Below, piece by piece: positions 30,081-40,599 of a DNA stretch of 64,000 nucleotides (positions are counted from its first letter, which is position 1; every line of letters starts with the position of its first letter). This stretch comes from Atrina japonica. Taxonomy: Eukaryota; Mollusca; Bivalvia; Pterioida; Pinnidae. The translations under genes were made by a program, and so were the position numbers. Under the pieces are notes generated by a model that had not been told where the DNA came from, made no database searches, and saw only the letters and a list, made by a program, of their open reading frames with translations. Where the stretch lies: the NCBI GenBank assembly GCA_030159075.1, contig BROG01001209.1, positions 1 to 64,000 on the forward strand, given 5' to 3'.

Positions 30081-30540
30081 ATATCAATACAAGGCGCCAC
30101 ACATTACCTCGAACTCAAGTTCCACCTGAATCCACCACAACCATCCCCCAAAAATTTGTCACTTTAGAAACTTATTCAACTTTCAGCTGGTTAGCCATGG
30201 TACAGAACATGCATCTATATTTACACTTAATGCGTTCAATAAAATGGATTAAAACTGAATAATTATTTTCAAAATATCTTTCTAAAGTTGCTTTGACTAT
30301 AAAAAAATCGACCCTTCTTACGTAAAATGTATACATTTACTAGATAGCTGTTCTTTCTTAAGCTCGTAGATAATTTTATGCAATACAGAGTAGGCATATG
30401 CAAAAAAGTAAATACTACTAAGTAACAACCGTCACGTGATGTGTATATGTTTCGTCATTGTTACATACTAATCATATTTCAAAAAGGCAAAATGTAAATT
30501 CAAAGTTTGATTCTTGATAGTAAATCTGTATGTTCCTGAT
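30081..30540. other. Spacer, no gene recognised
   Basis: AT-rich. Precedes the candidate exon at 30557. Confidence 0.4.
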
Positions 30541-30556
30541 GATTTGTCTTTTACAG

Positions 30557-30879
30557 AGCCAAAATCTAAATTTATGGGCAATTCTGAATCACATCACATA
30601 CAACAACGTACGTCAGAAAATGATGAAAGCGAATTTCCGACGCCATGCAAATTCGCAAATTCATTTCCAGGTGGTATCTTTCTTGGTGTGCAAGAAATGC
30701 AAATGAGGTGTGTAATGGAAACGTCTGAGGTATCTATCCATTGTCATATAGACATGTACGGTTTGAATGAACACACACAACACTATAATAATTCTTACGT
30801 TATAAAACATTTTTCCCCAGAACACGTGCATGTGATATCTTGTACTAGTGCTAATAGGTTTGTATTGGATATCGTATGA
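30557..30879 (+). CDS. Candidate terminal exon or chance open frame, product unknown
   Basis: I do not recognise the product. The frame is open from 30514 to a stop at 30877-30879. TTTGTCTTTTACAG ends at 30556 and would be a good 3' splice site, so the likely coding part begins at 30557, in the frame ...EPKSKFMGNSESHHIQQR. The predicted segment is about 107 residues, polar, rich in His, Ser and Asn, with scattered Cys and no membrane segment, repeat or known motif. A possible donor (GAG-GTATCT) lies at 30729, so it could also be an internal exon of 172 bp. The base composition is less AT-rich than its flanks. Against it: about one frame of this length is expected by chance in 64 kb of such AT-rich DNA, no AATAAA follows closely, and no neighbouring exon is found. 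Confidence 0.22.
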
Positions 30880-30889
30880 TTATACTGAT

Positions 30890-31330
30890 GTATAATAATT
30901 ATACAATGTTTTTCTTCAAAGGCATATATATATTGATAAAAAGTATGTATGTATTGCATACGTCACTACAAATATCATTTTATTTTCTTGTCTTATATTC
31001 TGTATTTTTAGAACAAACACGTCTGTTGTATAAATTAAAAGTACTTTAGGGTCACTCAGTGAAATTAATTCTGATAGGATAAGAAATATGATTGCATAAT
31101 ATATCACTAACGCGGATATAGTCGTAATTGGTCAACATTCTGTAGGAAAAGCATGACTTTTAAACTGGGGATTTCTCTGTGGAATGGAAAGAGAGTAGCA
31201 TTTTTTTTATGAAAGAATCATACGTGGGTGGTGGGTGTTATGTATTCAAATTTGGTTTCACGAAGATGACATTTTGTTTTACGTTACTGAAATGTTCTAT
31301 TAAACTGTAAATGTATATTGAGATACATGT
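30890..31330. other. Spacer, no gene recognised
   Basis: AT-rich. Nothing recognised. Confidence 0.4.
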
Positions 31331-31334
31331 TTGT

Positions 31335-31850
31335 GCTCATCATCATTTTTATTTATTATTATTACCATTATTGTTTTATTATCACCCATCATTATCGCTA
31401 TTATTATAATTAGTATTAGGGTCATCCGACTTTTTACCTTATTGTTATTGTAAATATTATTATTACTATTATTATTTTTATTATTATCATTTAGCTATCA
31501 TCTTCTTATTAATATCATTATTACTAATATCAAATTATTATTATTATCGTTTTTTATTATTATTTTATTGATTATTATTATTATTATCAATATCATTATT
31601 ATGATTATTATTGTTGTTATTAGTATTATTATTATTGTTATTTTTATTCATTATTATTATCATTATCAATATCATTATTATGATTATTATTGTTATTATT
31701 ATTATTTTTATTATTTTTAATATTATTATTATTATTATTTTTGTTATTATTATTATTATTGTTATTATTATTATTAGGGTCATATTATTGTTGTTATTAT
31801 TATTAATATTATTATTATTATTATTATATTATTATTTTGTGTATCTCTTC
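31335..31850. repeat. ATT trinucleotide array with internal higher-order repeat
   Basis: ATT runs with GTT, ATC and TTT variants. A block containing ATCAATATCATTATTATGAT occurs twice (about 31586 and 31665), and TTAGGGTCAT occurs at about 31416 and 31775. Isoleucine-rich frames here are repeat translations. Confidence 0.9.
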
Positions 31851-32220
31851 AGCCGATTCAAATTTTAGCGCTTGTGCACAGCAAAATTTATTGAAATTTT
31901 TTCAAAAGGTATTATCTCCCTTGATCACTTTTTTGCCTACACTTTCAACTACTGAATGTAGAGTAAATGTGAATTTTCTGAAAGGGCAAATAGTTTGCAA
32001 GATTTGTCAATTTCATCTGGAATTATCTATGAGGGTTCATATTTTGTCCTAAAAATGAGACAAAATCAAAATATCTCAGAAACTAAGCATCTTTACTATG
32101 CATGAGATAGTTCAGATTCATTGCAGAAGCTCAAAATGTTTCAATCACGTGATATAGGTCAAGGTCACAGTACATTTGAAAATTTGAAATTTATCTCTAG
32201 AACGTCTGATTTTAGTATAA
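31851..32220. other. Spacer, no gene recognised
   Basis: A 71-residue plus frame at 31837-32052 has no recognisable motif. Confidence 0.35.
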
Positions 32221-32221
32221 A

Positions 32222-32660
32222 ATGTATTTGTATTCTTGCTATTTACAACTAGCATTAAAGTAAAAATACTATATTTTGTATTCAGTGCTAATTCATGCAC
32301 TCTAAGTGGTCTGTTACCTGTACACGTTTGTGTTACAAATGACATATAACCACAAAATTTGGATATAAAATCTGAGATATCAGAGTAAAAATCTTCAGGA
32401 TATCCTTAAATTGAAAATTTTCAACACTCAAAAACAATATATAAGTGTGAATATTGGACTGAAAAACACGGAATTTCTCTGGAAATCCACAGCTCAAATT
32501 GGATTTCAACTCGGTGCTCACTATGCGTGTTGTAAGCATCCCCTGAAAATTCGATCCGATGAAAGGTCACATCTCAAATTGAAAATTTCCTCAAAATAGT
32601 AAACAAATACAGAAGACAACAAAATAATATCCGATGTAGGGCCTGTCAAATTTTTTGCTC
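32222..32660 (+). repeat. Duplicated block, copy 1, containing a B-type core
   Basis: ACAACTAGCATTAAAGTAAA, GTGCTAATTCATGCACTC, ACAAATGACATATAACCACA, AAATTTGGATATAAAATCTG, then a diverged B leader (AAATCTTCAGGATATCC), a hairpin remnant (TCTCTGGAAATCCACA), a damaged B core end (TAAGCATCCCCTG), AATACAGAAGACAAC and GATGTAGGGCCTGT. Collinear with 33065-33345. Confidence 0.65.
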
Positions 32661-33064
32661 AAAAACTTTAGAACTTTGTTATATTTTAGAGTCGCACTCA
32701 ATAATTGTTGAAAGGTCCATCAGCTCAAATTGAAAATTTCAACTGGTGGCCAGAACTTTTATATTTTAGTGGTGGAGGAGCTAGAACATACGTGTTACAC
32801 ATCGGGTAGGTTAGCTGTGTCAAAATAGTATAGAACTTTTTACAATTGTTGATACTCTAGGGAATTAGAGACCGCCAATTTTCAAGGTCATCCGATCAAA
32901 AACAGGTCAAACTCAATTTCAACATTTCAAGTCAAAATACAAAAAGGTAAACAAGTAAGCTTCTGACTTTGCTCTGTAAACTGAAACTTACAAAACCAGC
33001 TATTATGTTTCTTCAGCAAAAAGGAGTCCTACTCTTTCCGCTGATTAGAGTAAAAATGAAGAAG

Positions 33065-33345
33065 TGCCAATTGATATATCGTAAATGTAACTTCTATTTA
33101 CAATAGCATTAAAGTAACATATTTTGTACAGTGCTAATTCATGATGTGGCAAATGGTCTACAAATGACATATAACACAAAATTTGGATATAAAAATCTGA
33201 GAACAGAGTAAAAATTGCGATATCCCAAACAAATAAAGGATAGGGACCAGGTGTCCAGAAGGGATCCGGTCATTGCGCGACCCCTGTCGCGGCATGCCAC
33301 AAATACAAAGACAACGTAGGGCCTGTATTTTTTTTTCATTTTTTG
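33065..33345 (+). repeat. Duplicated block, copy 2, containing a C-type core
   Basis: ACAATAGCATTAAAGTAACA, CAGTGCTAATTCATGATG, ACAAATGACATATAACACAA, AATTTGGATATAAAAATCTG, then GATATCCCAAACAAATAAAG, GATAGGGACCAGGTGTCCAG, AAATACAAAGACAAC and GTAGGGCCTGT. The flanks match copy 1, but the centre carries the C-type hairpin arm and core (GGGACCAGGTGTCC) and not the B-type one. Confidence 0.65.
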
Positions 33346-33499
33346 AATATTGTTTTAACGCACTCTATATATAGAGAGATGAACCCGGACTCCATGTGTT
33401 TAAAGTACGCGTTAGACCGCTTTCCCCCACTGGTCGTTTACAGAGGTAAACTTTAGTTTCCAGCGGGATCGTATATACATAGACTAATGAGACAAACTA

Positions 33500-33590
33500 A
33501 TTAAGAATAAGACATTGACAGTAAGGTTTTGGTCAACATAAAGAACAGAAAGGACAATATGTCCGGAAGGAGTCAGCGTCCCCTGGTAAA
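33500..33590 (+). repeat. Repeat family C fragment
   Basis: GTCAACATAAAGAACAGAAA, ATGTCCGGAAGGAGTCAGCG, TCCCCTGGTAA. A second short GGTCAACCACAGAAAGGACA follows, so the piece is partly duplicated. Confidence 0.5.
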
Positions 33591-33728
33591 ATGTATTTAT
33601 GTAGATATTTTGGTCAACCACAGAAAGGACAATATAAAGTCTTGTACAATGTATATGTTATATTTTTAAAAACTTGTGTCACATATATGGTGTCCATGTA
33701 ATGCCACATATGCGAGGCCATTTGTATA

Positions 33729-33885
33729 CAGTAGACCTCAGTTGATTTGAAACCGATGGAAAGGAAATGAATGCTTCTTTCAAAATAACTGGGCCATAAT
33801 GGGAATACACAAATATGACCGGGGAATCAAAATCATTTAAAATAAAGCGTAATTTTAAATTGACATAGTTCAATTTTAGTGGGTT
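33729..33885. mobile_element. Pogo-like MITE fragment
   Basis: TACAGTAGACCTCAGTTGAT at the left resembles the CAGTNGAACCTC terminus. Blocks CAAAATAACTGGGCCATAAT and ATTTAAAATAAAGCGTAATT resemble 48221-48395. The right end is lost. Confidence 0.5.
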
Positions 33886-33934
33886 CGTTTTTTTTTACCT
33901 TTTCACTGAACTCAAGAGGTTTCCTGTAACATTT

Positions 33935-34115
33935 GCGACGTGTGTGGCATGCTGCCAGAGGGAGGACGCTGACTCCTCCCAGACACCTGGTCCCTTGCCG
34001 TTTGGGAGTTGCAATTGTTCTTCATGTTGAGACCATTTACATATCCAACTTGTATTCTAATGAACTTGAGTTTCGATTATCCATTGGTACGTCTTCATTT
34101 TTACTTTCTGTTATT
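33935..34115 (-). repeat. Repeat family C, near full length
   Basis: Plus strand GCGACGTGTGTGGCATGCTG, GGACGCTGACTCCTCCCAGA, CACCTGGTCCCTTGCCGTTT, GGGAGTTGCAATTGTTCTTC, TGAGACCATTTACATATCCA, GAACTTGAGTTTCGATTATC, CATTGGTACGTCTTCATTTT. A good reference copy. The hairpin stem is weakened by TTGCC. Confidence 0.7.
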
Positions 34116-34149
34116 CGTTCCGACAAAATTTATCAGCAGTAAATATCAC

Positions 34150-34590
34150 AGTAAAAAGAGAGTAATAACATAGTCAGATAATAAGAATTTATAGATTATA
34201 GACGACTTTATGATCACTCACCAAAAAATAATTATTCATATTAATAAGCAATAAATTATGACATTTTAATAATATTGTAACCATTATGATCTGTAAAGTT
34301 GATGTACTCATTTAATTTATTACAGAGTTGCGTTTAGGACTGGTCTTTACTATAAGTGCCTAACCAATATATGGGTATGTCCATTAATTAACAATTTATT
34401 AATTACATTTATGATAAAAATGGCTGACTTTCTTTACTGTCATAAAATCATTTAAGACTATATTATTAAATGTACTATGCTAAGAAACAAGCTCATTTTG
34501 TAAGAGACAAGTTTGGGCCAAACCCCTAACTGGATAGGTGTATTTGTTTGTTTTTAATTAATTTGTCTGTGGCAAATAAAATTATCTCAA
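34150..34590. other. Spacer, no gene recognised
   Basis: AT-rich. Nothing recognised. Confidence 0.4.
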
Positions 34591-34601
34591 AAAGTATAAC
34601 G

Positions 34602-34805
<204 letters not shown>

Positions 34806-34810
34806 GATAT

Positions 34811-34822
34811 CTATATATATAT

Positions 34823-34895
<73 letters not shown>
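34811..34895. repeat. (AT)n microsatellite
   Basis: Pure AT with one AAAA break. Confidence 0.96.
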
Positions 34896-34899
<4 letters not shown>

Positions 34900-34902
<3 letters not shown>

Positions 34903-35595
34903 CAGCCTTTTGTGAAATTTGGATAGATTAAGCACATATTTATATTACATTTGTGTCGACTTTATTTTTCCATATTTTGTGAGTAAATTTAACACATAAT
35001 CTGTTAATAAATAAAACCAGATAAAACAGACATTTGCAATGAACGATCTCTTTCAATTTTAACACAAGCTGTAAAGTTTTGTTTTCAGGAAATTCACATT
35101 TGCTATTCTTGTTTTTATTTCTGCATTGTTGAACGTATTACATATGGATATAATGTGTTGAAAACGTAAACAAGCTCAGAATAAATCTGTGTATTAAGAT
35201 GATAGAGGCGTGATTAATCAGATAAGAATTTTATTGAGAGGATACAATTCTATCGAGAAGTGTTATTGTGAATTGAGCCTTGCACAGGGGAATTTCTTCC
35301 AAAATCCATTATATAAACCGATTTTAAAATGTCACATATTTGTGTTTTATTCTGTTAGCGCTTTCGCTTGTAGGCTCTTCAGACAGAATATTTTTTCTCT
35401 TACCTGTCCTGGATTTTTTTCCATTACCCATATATATGAAAAAGTCCCCAGAAAAAAACCCAATTTTACAAACCCAGAGAGTTCATTATGTGGGTTCCAG
35501 ACATAAAATTATAAATTGTTTTTATCTCAAATGCATTAAGTTGTTTTTTTTCCTACAATAAATTGAGTTTCAGCAAACATATGTCTCACAAGAGC
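34900..35595. other. Spacer, no gene recognised
   Basis: TGTCCTGGATTTTTTTCC at about 35405 recurs as GTCCTGGATTTTTTTCAC at about 36279, so both may belong to one dispersed repeat. The frame at 35210-35506 is not recognisable. Confidence 0.35.
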
Positions 35596-35599
35596 AATG

Positions 35600-35834
35600 T
35601 ATGGGGAAGAGTAAAACTGAGAATTTTTGAATTTTTAAAGTTCTGGGAGGCAACTTCCTGGCTTCAACACACTAAATTAAATCTAACAATCCTCTATAAT
35701 AAAGCACATTACTGATTTAACTCCATGTTAAAAGAATTTTAACAGTGTTTAGCCTTCATTTCTTTATGTATAAAAATACTAAATTCAGGGAAGGTTGTAA
35801 CTCCCATAAACCCCTCTAGATCTACCACTGCAAT
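35600..35834 (-). mobile_element. hAT-like transposon fragment
   Basis: Minus strand begins CAGTGGTAGATCTAGAGGGG (35832 downwards), matching the left end of the element at 4012 (CACTGGCGGATTTAGAGGGG). GTGTTGAAGCCAGGAAGTTG further in resembles the internal GTGTCTGGAAGCC motif. The other terminus is not identified. Confidence 0.5.
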
Positions 35835-35969
35835 GCGTAATGATATAAATACAGTTAATTCAGTGCCATCATAAAACAAAAAGTATACACACTATGAAAC
35901 ATAATATCAAAATTATCAAAACAAACCGAAGAATCAAAAACCGTATTCTGAACTAAATCCTTCAACAGC

Positions 35970-36062
35970 TTTAACCCTTTCACCCCTGAGTACCTGAGTG
36001 GTAGGCTCTGTTCTATTGTTTAAGACAAGTCTATTATGGTCTGTAGGGTTGAAAGGGTTTAG
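35970..36062. mobile_element. Foldback MITE, family E
   Basis: TTTAACCCTTTCACCCCTGA at the left pairs with GTAGGGTTGAAAGGGTTTAG at the right. Interior AAGACAAGTCTATTATGG. Related copies at 9172, 37808 and 45398. Confidence 0.65.
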
Positions 36063-36069
36063 CAAATAT

Positions 36070-36490
36070 GAAATTGCTAGTTCAGTAGCTTAATATTTAA
36101 GAATAAACATAATTTTATAGCACAATATAATAATTTAATTTACAATTAATGTTAGATATTTTAACAAACTATTTTCAGGAATGTCGATTTATTTTATTCA
36201 CCGTTAAAATGTTTCCCAAAAATTGTCCTGCACTTTTTCATCAGATGCATCCTGCCTTTTTAGTTTTATCCACTTGCTCGTCCTGGATTTTTTTCACTAT
36301 GAACTCTGGTCCTGCCTTTTTATTTCAAATTTGATCCTAGCCCTCCCCCATAAAAATCAAATGGTTGTTACCTTAGTCTTGATCTGAATAACGCGGACCG
36401 CAGATACAAAACTTGGAAATGGCCCGATCCCTGACCATCCTCATGACGTTTTAAAAGCATGCAATTACTCTATCGTCACTTAGTCCTTTG
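36070..36490. other. Spacer with possible repeat fragment
   Basis: Contains TCCTGCCTTTTTA twice and GATCCTAGCCCTCCCCCATA (about 36330), which may be a decayed transposon end. No gene seen. Confidence 0.35.
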
Positions 36491-36492
36491 CG

Positions 36493-36633
36493 TTAGAAGT
36501 GAAAAACACGGGTTTCCGGTTGATACTTCAAAGATTCACACATGGTTTGCCGCATTAAAGTATCATATTGAAATAATGTCATAGCATACGTCAAAATGTG
36601 TGGCACTTCATCAGTAGTCGATAGTGTCGCCAT
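36493..36633 (-). CDS. Candidate short coding frame or first exon, product unknown
   Basis: Product not recognised. On minus, CACAAGATGGCGACACTA gives a strong start context (AAGATGGCG also matches a YY1-type promoter motif often found at translation starts). The frame runs 46 residues, MATLSTTDEVPHILTYAMTL to ...RVFHF, to a TAA at 36495-36493. A possible donor GAC-GTATGC about 44 bp in would make a short first exon. Codon use looks mixed and not AT-driven. Too short for domain analysis. A plus-strand frame overlaps it (36596-36838). No downstream exon is found on minus. Confidence 0.2.
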   Translation of the reverse strand: MATLSTTDEVPHILTYAMTLFQYDTLMRQTMCESLKYQPETRVFHF

Positions 36634-36839
36634 CTTGTGGAACAAAGTAAAACAATCGACACATTACAGACAGCTAGTTTGTTCCAGTCGAGGTCGTCTG
36701 CTCCCCAACCCGGCACTTAAAACCCTCGTACTGATTGTTGTTGATGAAAAACTTTACATCTCTCACAAGCACAGCGAGCGACAGTCTAAATGCTGTCGTA
36801 AACGACTGTTAGATAACATTTGGGCCATTAAGCAATAAT

Positions 36840-37640
36840 TTATGATACTTGCCGTCTTGATGGTTGTGTTAGAGGAACTAAAACATCCATTTTTATTATT
36901 TTTCTGTTTTGTGGTATTGCGGAATGGGCAGTAATTTAATCTATAAAATCAATACAGTTCTACAAAGGCAGCGAAACAACTTCAAATATATGTTTGATGT
37001 CGCAAATATATTTATATTTGCTTTCTATCGGTTTCGTCTTTGATCTTGTAATCTATGTGTCGCCAACTTTGCTGATTAAAAATATTTACCACCGGAAATA
37101 AACGTTTGGCTGAAAAAGTCGGAACCAATGATATGACGATATGCAGCCCCTCGATATGAAATAGTCTCTTTAAACTTGTTTATATTTTGCATTCTTGGCT
37201 GGAAAATAATTAAAAAGTAAGATTTGAAACCACACTCCGTTACAAATTAAAGAAAACAGAGTGAATGGTGTTGAAAAACCGATATAACACACAGTGCCTT
37301 AGCTTTCGATTTGTTTTACCCTGATTTTGTTAGTATCAGTTTATATTAATCATATTGTTTTTATATTGAAAAACGCCTTTTTCTGCTGTTTTCTCGATAA
37401 ATTTGTTTTCATGTTTTTTGTTGATGTACGCCAACCACAACCAGTCAAAAATGAGCCCTGGATGTTAATACCGGCGGAAAAAACGTGATTACAATGTACC
37501 GGATGAATGTAGCCCATCGCAGTTAAAATGGCTAACATCTCCATCTTCGTCAAAATGACAGAAAATCGTTACAATTTGACAATACGACTTCATTTAAAGA
37601 ATCAGCTTCGTTTCATCCACATAACATTCTTGATTAGTTG
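36840..37640. other. Spacer, no gene recognised
   Basis: At 37528 plus, AAAATGGCTAACATCTCC opens a frame of 89 residues, but its second half is a GTT repeat and I do not call it. GGCGGAAAAAACGTGATTAC at about 37468 resembles part of SINE I. Confidence 0.35.
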
Positions 37641-37644
37641 TGGA

Positions 37645-37646
37645 AA

Positions 37647-37677
<31 letters not shown>

Positions 37678-37712
37678 ATGATGATGATGATATTGTTGTT
37701 GTTGCTGCTGCT
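37645..37712. repeat. GTT/GAT trinucleotide repeat
   Basis: GTT run (37650-37676), GAT run (37676-37690), then GTT and GCT variants. Confidence 0.9.
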
Positions 37713-37807
37713 CCTGCTTCATTTACATGTACGTTGCGTTTATTTTGAATATATGTCTGTGTTTCTAGTAGATTGTTCTCAATATCTCACTGGTTGAGAT
37801 ATCAAAT

Positions 37808-38022
37808 TTAACTCATTAACCCCTGTAGGCACATTAAGACTGACCCATTTCAAAAAATGGTTAAGTCCACTGTCAGACTTCATGATAAATAAATCTAATT
37901 TTACATCAATTTTAAATGTAAATTTAACTTGTTCACCCCTGAAGTATGATAGTGAATCATACTTATTATCATATTTATTCATTTGGGCTAGTCAATTTCT
38001 AACCACAGGGGTTGATGGGTTG
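37808..38022. mobile_element. Foldback MITE, family E, long copy
   Basis: TTAACTCATTAACCCCTGTA at the left and CACAGGGGTTGATGGGTTGA at the right are inverted. Interior AACTTGTTCACCCCTGAAG suggests a further internal arm. Longer than the other E copies. Confidence 0.6.
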
Positions 38023-38310
38023 ATATAGATTTATTGCATTCAATGGTTCATTCTTCTTACAATATCGTCTTATAAATTTCAATGGTTGTTTATTTCAGAC
38101 ATTGTATACCTAAGCCTGATTTATTGAAGCAGTCACAAGTGTACAAATTATTGAAAATATATTTTGTGGTCAACATTTAAAATGTTTAACCTTAAAGTTT
38201 GAAGTATTTTCTAACAGTGTTCAAATTTTGTTGGTTGGTTTCAATATGTTTTGATATGCTACAGTCAAAATATTTGTTCAATTATGGGGAGACTGCATGT
38301 TTAATTTGAC

Positions 38311-38430
38311 TGAGGAAAAAACCTAGTTACAATGTAACCTAGAAAAGATCACAGGAAAATAAAACTGGCAAACTTTCTAAAACAAATCGGCTTACATTCT
38401 ACATGTTCTGGTGGTGCTCAAACCTATTCT
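38311..38430 (-). repeat. SINE I, fragment
   Basis: Plus strand GGAAAAAACCTAGTTACAAT, GTAACCTAGAAAAGATCACA, AAACTGGCAAACTTTC, AAATCGGCTTACATTC, in the same order as 26920-27020. Confidence 0.55.
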
Positions 38431-38434
38431 GAAT

Positions 38435-38995
38435 AGAGGTGGAGCTCCATTCTTCGCAATAAAATGTAAATTAAAATAACATACGGAGATGAACAGTGAA
38501 AGGTGTAAGGCATCGTCGTAAAGTGATATTGATGTGAAATGGACATTTAGTAAATAAAATAGTATGATAAATCAATACAGAAAAAAATACCCGTCAATAC
38601 TTTTAGTAAAATTTGAATCCAGGCTTTGATCGGTGAATCCAATGATTATTTGATTCAAATCAAATAGCAAAATTGTAAATTATTTTAAGAAGTAAGAGTA
38701 TTCATATATTCTTATAAGAATAGTTTTTATAAATATGTTACTAATACGTGTTCCTACACTGAGAATTTTGGTATTCTAGAATGCAACAACAATTTAAAAG
38801 GAGTTTAGGAAGCATACACCGATTGGTATTTCAAAACTACTTATAATTGACCTCCATGTCGTTTACAGTCATTGTAACAAATGTAATGGCTAAGCTATAA
38901 GATTTAATATAAACAAGAATTAAATAAACAAGAAAACGTACACAGGACAACGTACTATTTACGTCATGAAGTTCGATATAAAATTCAATATTTAC
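38435..38995. other. Spacer, no gene recognised
   Basis: AT-rich. Nothing recognised. Confidence 0.4.
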
Positions 38996-38999
38996 GGCT

Positions 39000-39210
39000 G
39001 GTGTGACCGGTCAACATGGAGTGCTTACTCCTCCATGGCACCTGATCTCACGTCTGGGTTCCCAGCGCTTCGTTAGTCCAATATTCACCAAATTTGTATA
39101 CGTGTCCTGGACATCTTGAAGATTTATACTTTGGTATCTGAGATTTATATATTGTATCCTGGACATCCTGAAGATTTATACTTTGGTATCTGAGATTTTT
39201 ATATCTTTCA
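39000..39210 (-). repeat. Repeat family B with tandemly duplicated leader
   Basis: Plus strand CTGGTGTGACCGGTCAACAT, GAGTGCTTACTCCTCCATGG, CACCTGATCTCACGTCTGGG, then GTCCTGGACATCTTGAAGAT with TTATACTTTGGTATCTGAGA and a second TCCTGGACATCCTGAAGATT with TATACTTTGGTATCTGAGAT. The leader is present twice, about 60 bp apart. It abuts MITE A at 39219. Confidence 0.7.
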
Positions 39211-39218
39211 TATCCTGT

Positions 39219-39582
39219 TGCCATTAGCAGTGTTTACCCCAACAAATTATTTTAATGTTTTCTACTTTTACTACTTGAACTTGATGTACAATAACAAATA
39301 AGAGCTATACACAGACATAAAAATCTTATATTCCTATATATTTTGTGAAAATAAGGTCAGGTCAAGTGCGCTATTCATATACAAATAGTAAGGCTGAGTA
39401 TTTCAATTGCAAGTGAAAAAGTGAAAAACCCGGGTTTTCTAAAGCTAATTTCACAAAATATATGGGAATTTAGGAATTTTTGTGCCTGTCATATCTCTTT
39501 TTTGTTATTGTATATCACTGTAAGTAGGAAAAAAGGGAAATTCTTTTTTGACAAAAAAAAACCACAGCTAATGCCTCTTTAA
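39219..39582 (+). mobile_element. MITE family A, near full length
   Basis: GTTGCCATTAGCAGTGTTTA to CCACAGCTAATGCCTCTTTA, with CCTATATATTTTGTGAAAAT and TTTCACAAAATATATGGGAA inside. The left terminal AAAGGGG is degraded where it meets family B. Confidence 0.7.
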
Positions 39583-39904
39583 ACAAATGCAGGAAAATGT
39601 CACAAACAAATAATTTTCTATTAAACTCACGTATTCCATAACTGTGTCATTTTGTGATGTCGAAATTGCAAATATGTCAATATTATTCACCCCAAAATTA
39701 ATAGGTCTTTTATGAATATAAAAAAAAATCTCAGATACGTGTGTATGATCAGTCTTTAGGGCCTTTGAGAAAAAGGATTTTTGATAAAAATCTGAATCAA
39801 AAATGGACAAACTTTAAACCCCTTTCAATCATTTTATTTTCTCTTTGCCTTGTGTTTTTAGTAAACCCTTCCCTGTCGACCATTATCACTCACCCGTCTA
39901 TTGA

Positions 39905-40135
39905 GATATAAAAAAAAAGTCTCAGATACTAAAGGGTGAAATCTTTAGGATGACCAGGATGAGGTTTATTGTTATTACATCAACTTTCAACAGCATTAAT
40001 TCCTAATGAATATAAAAATCTCAGATACCAAAGTATAAATCAATAGGATGTCCAGGACATAGATACAAATCCGGTAAAAATGGACAAACACGGACCTCTG
40101 GAAACCAAGAGGTGGGATCAGGTGCCATGGACAGA
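39905..40135 (+). repeat. Repeat family B, leader fragment then leader-to-core copy
   Basis: GTCTCAGATACTAAAGG with TCTTTAGGATGACCAGGAT (39920-39960), then a second copy from 40018: CTCAGATACCAAAGTATAAA, AGGATGTCCAGGACATAGAT, CACGGACCTCTGGAAACCAA, GAGGTGGGATCAGGTGCCAT. It breaks off inside the core. Confidence 0.65.
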
Positions 40136-40139
40136 GCTG

Positions 40140-40530
40140 TGTATCATAACTCAAAAGTGTATAACGGTAAATGTAAGCGTATCATCATGTATCACGATAT
40201 ATCATATTGTTAGGAATATCCGGCGTAACATTGGAAATAATAGTGTGAAACACAGAAACAGTGAATGTAGGACTACTAATTACTCATCACATATTGTGCA
40301 TTAGTAACATATTTTAAGCAAAATAGATAATTTATTGATATAGAGCTTAAGATGACACCGACAGATACTGATATACTAAGAAAGGAGCCAACTTTTTTTT
40401 CAAAAGTATTTTTTATCAAAATAATATCACAATATATCGTCTTATCGATATATTGTTACAAAACTACTAATAAAGTATATAATACTGCATTTGTCATATT
40501 ATATAAAGATATATGGGCATATATAATATA
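40140..40530. other. Spacer, no gene recognised
   Basis: AT-rich. Nothing recognised. Confidence 0.4.
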
Positions 40531-40534
40531 TATC

Positions 40535-40537
<3 letters not shown>

Positions 40538-40590
<53 letters not shown>
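40538..40590. repeat. (AT)n microsatellite
   Basis: Pure AT of about 50 bp. Confidence 0.97.
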
Positions 40591-40599
40591 CATACCGAC

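Noticed and set aside
31335..31850. TTAGGG sequences that might hint at telomeric DNA
   Set aside because: Only isolated TTAGGGTCAT copies within an ATT array; no tandem TTAGGG run.
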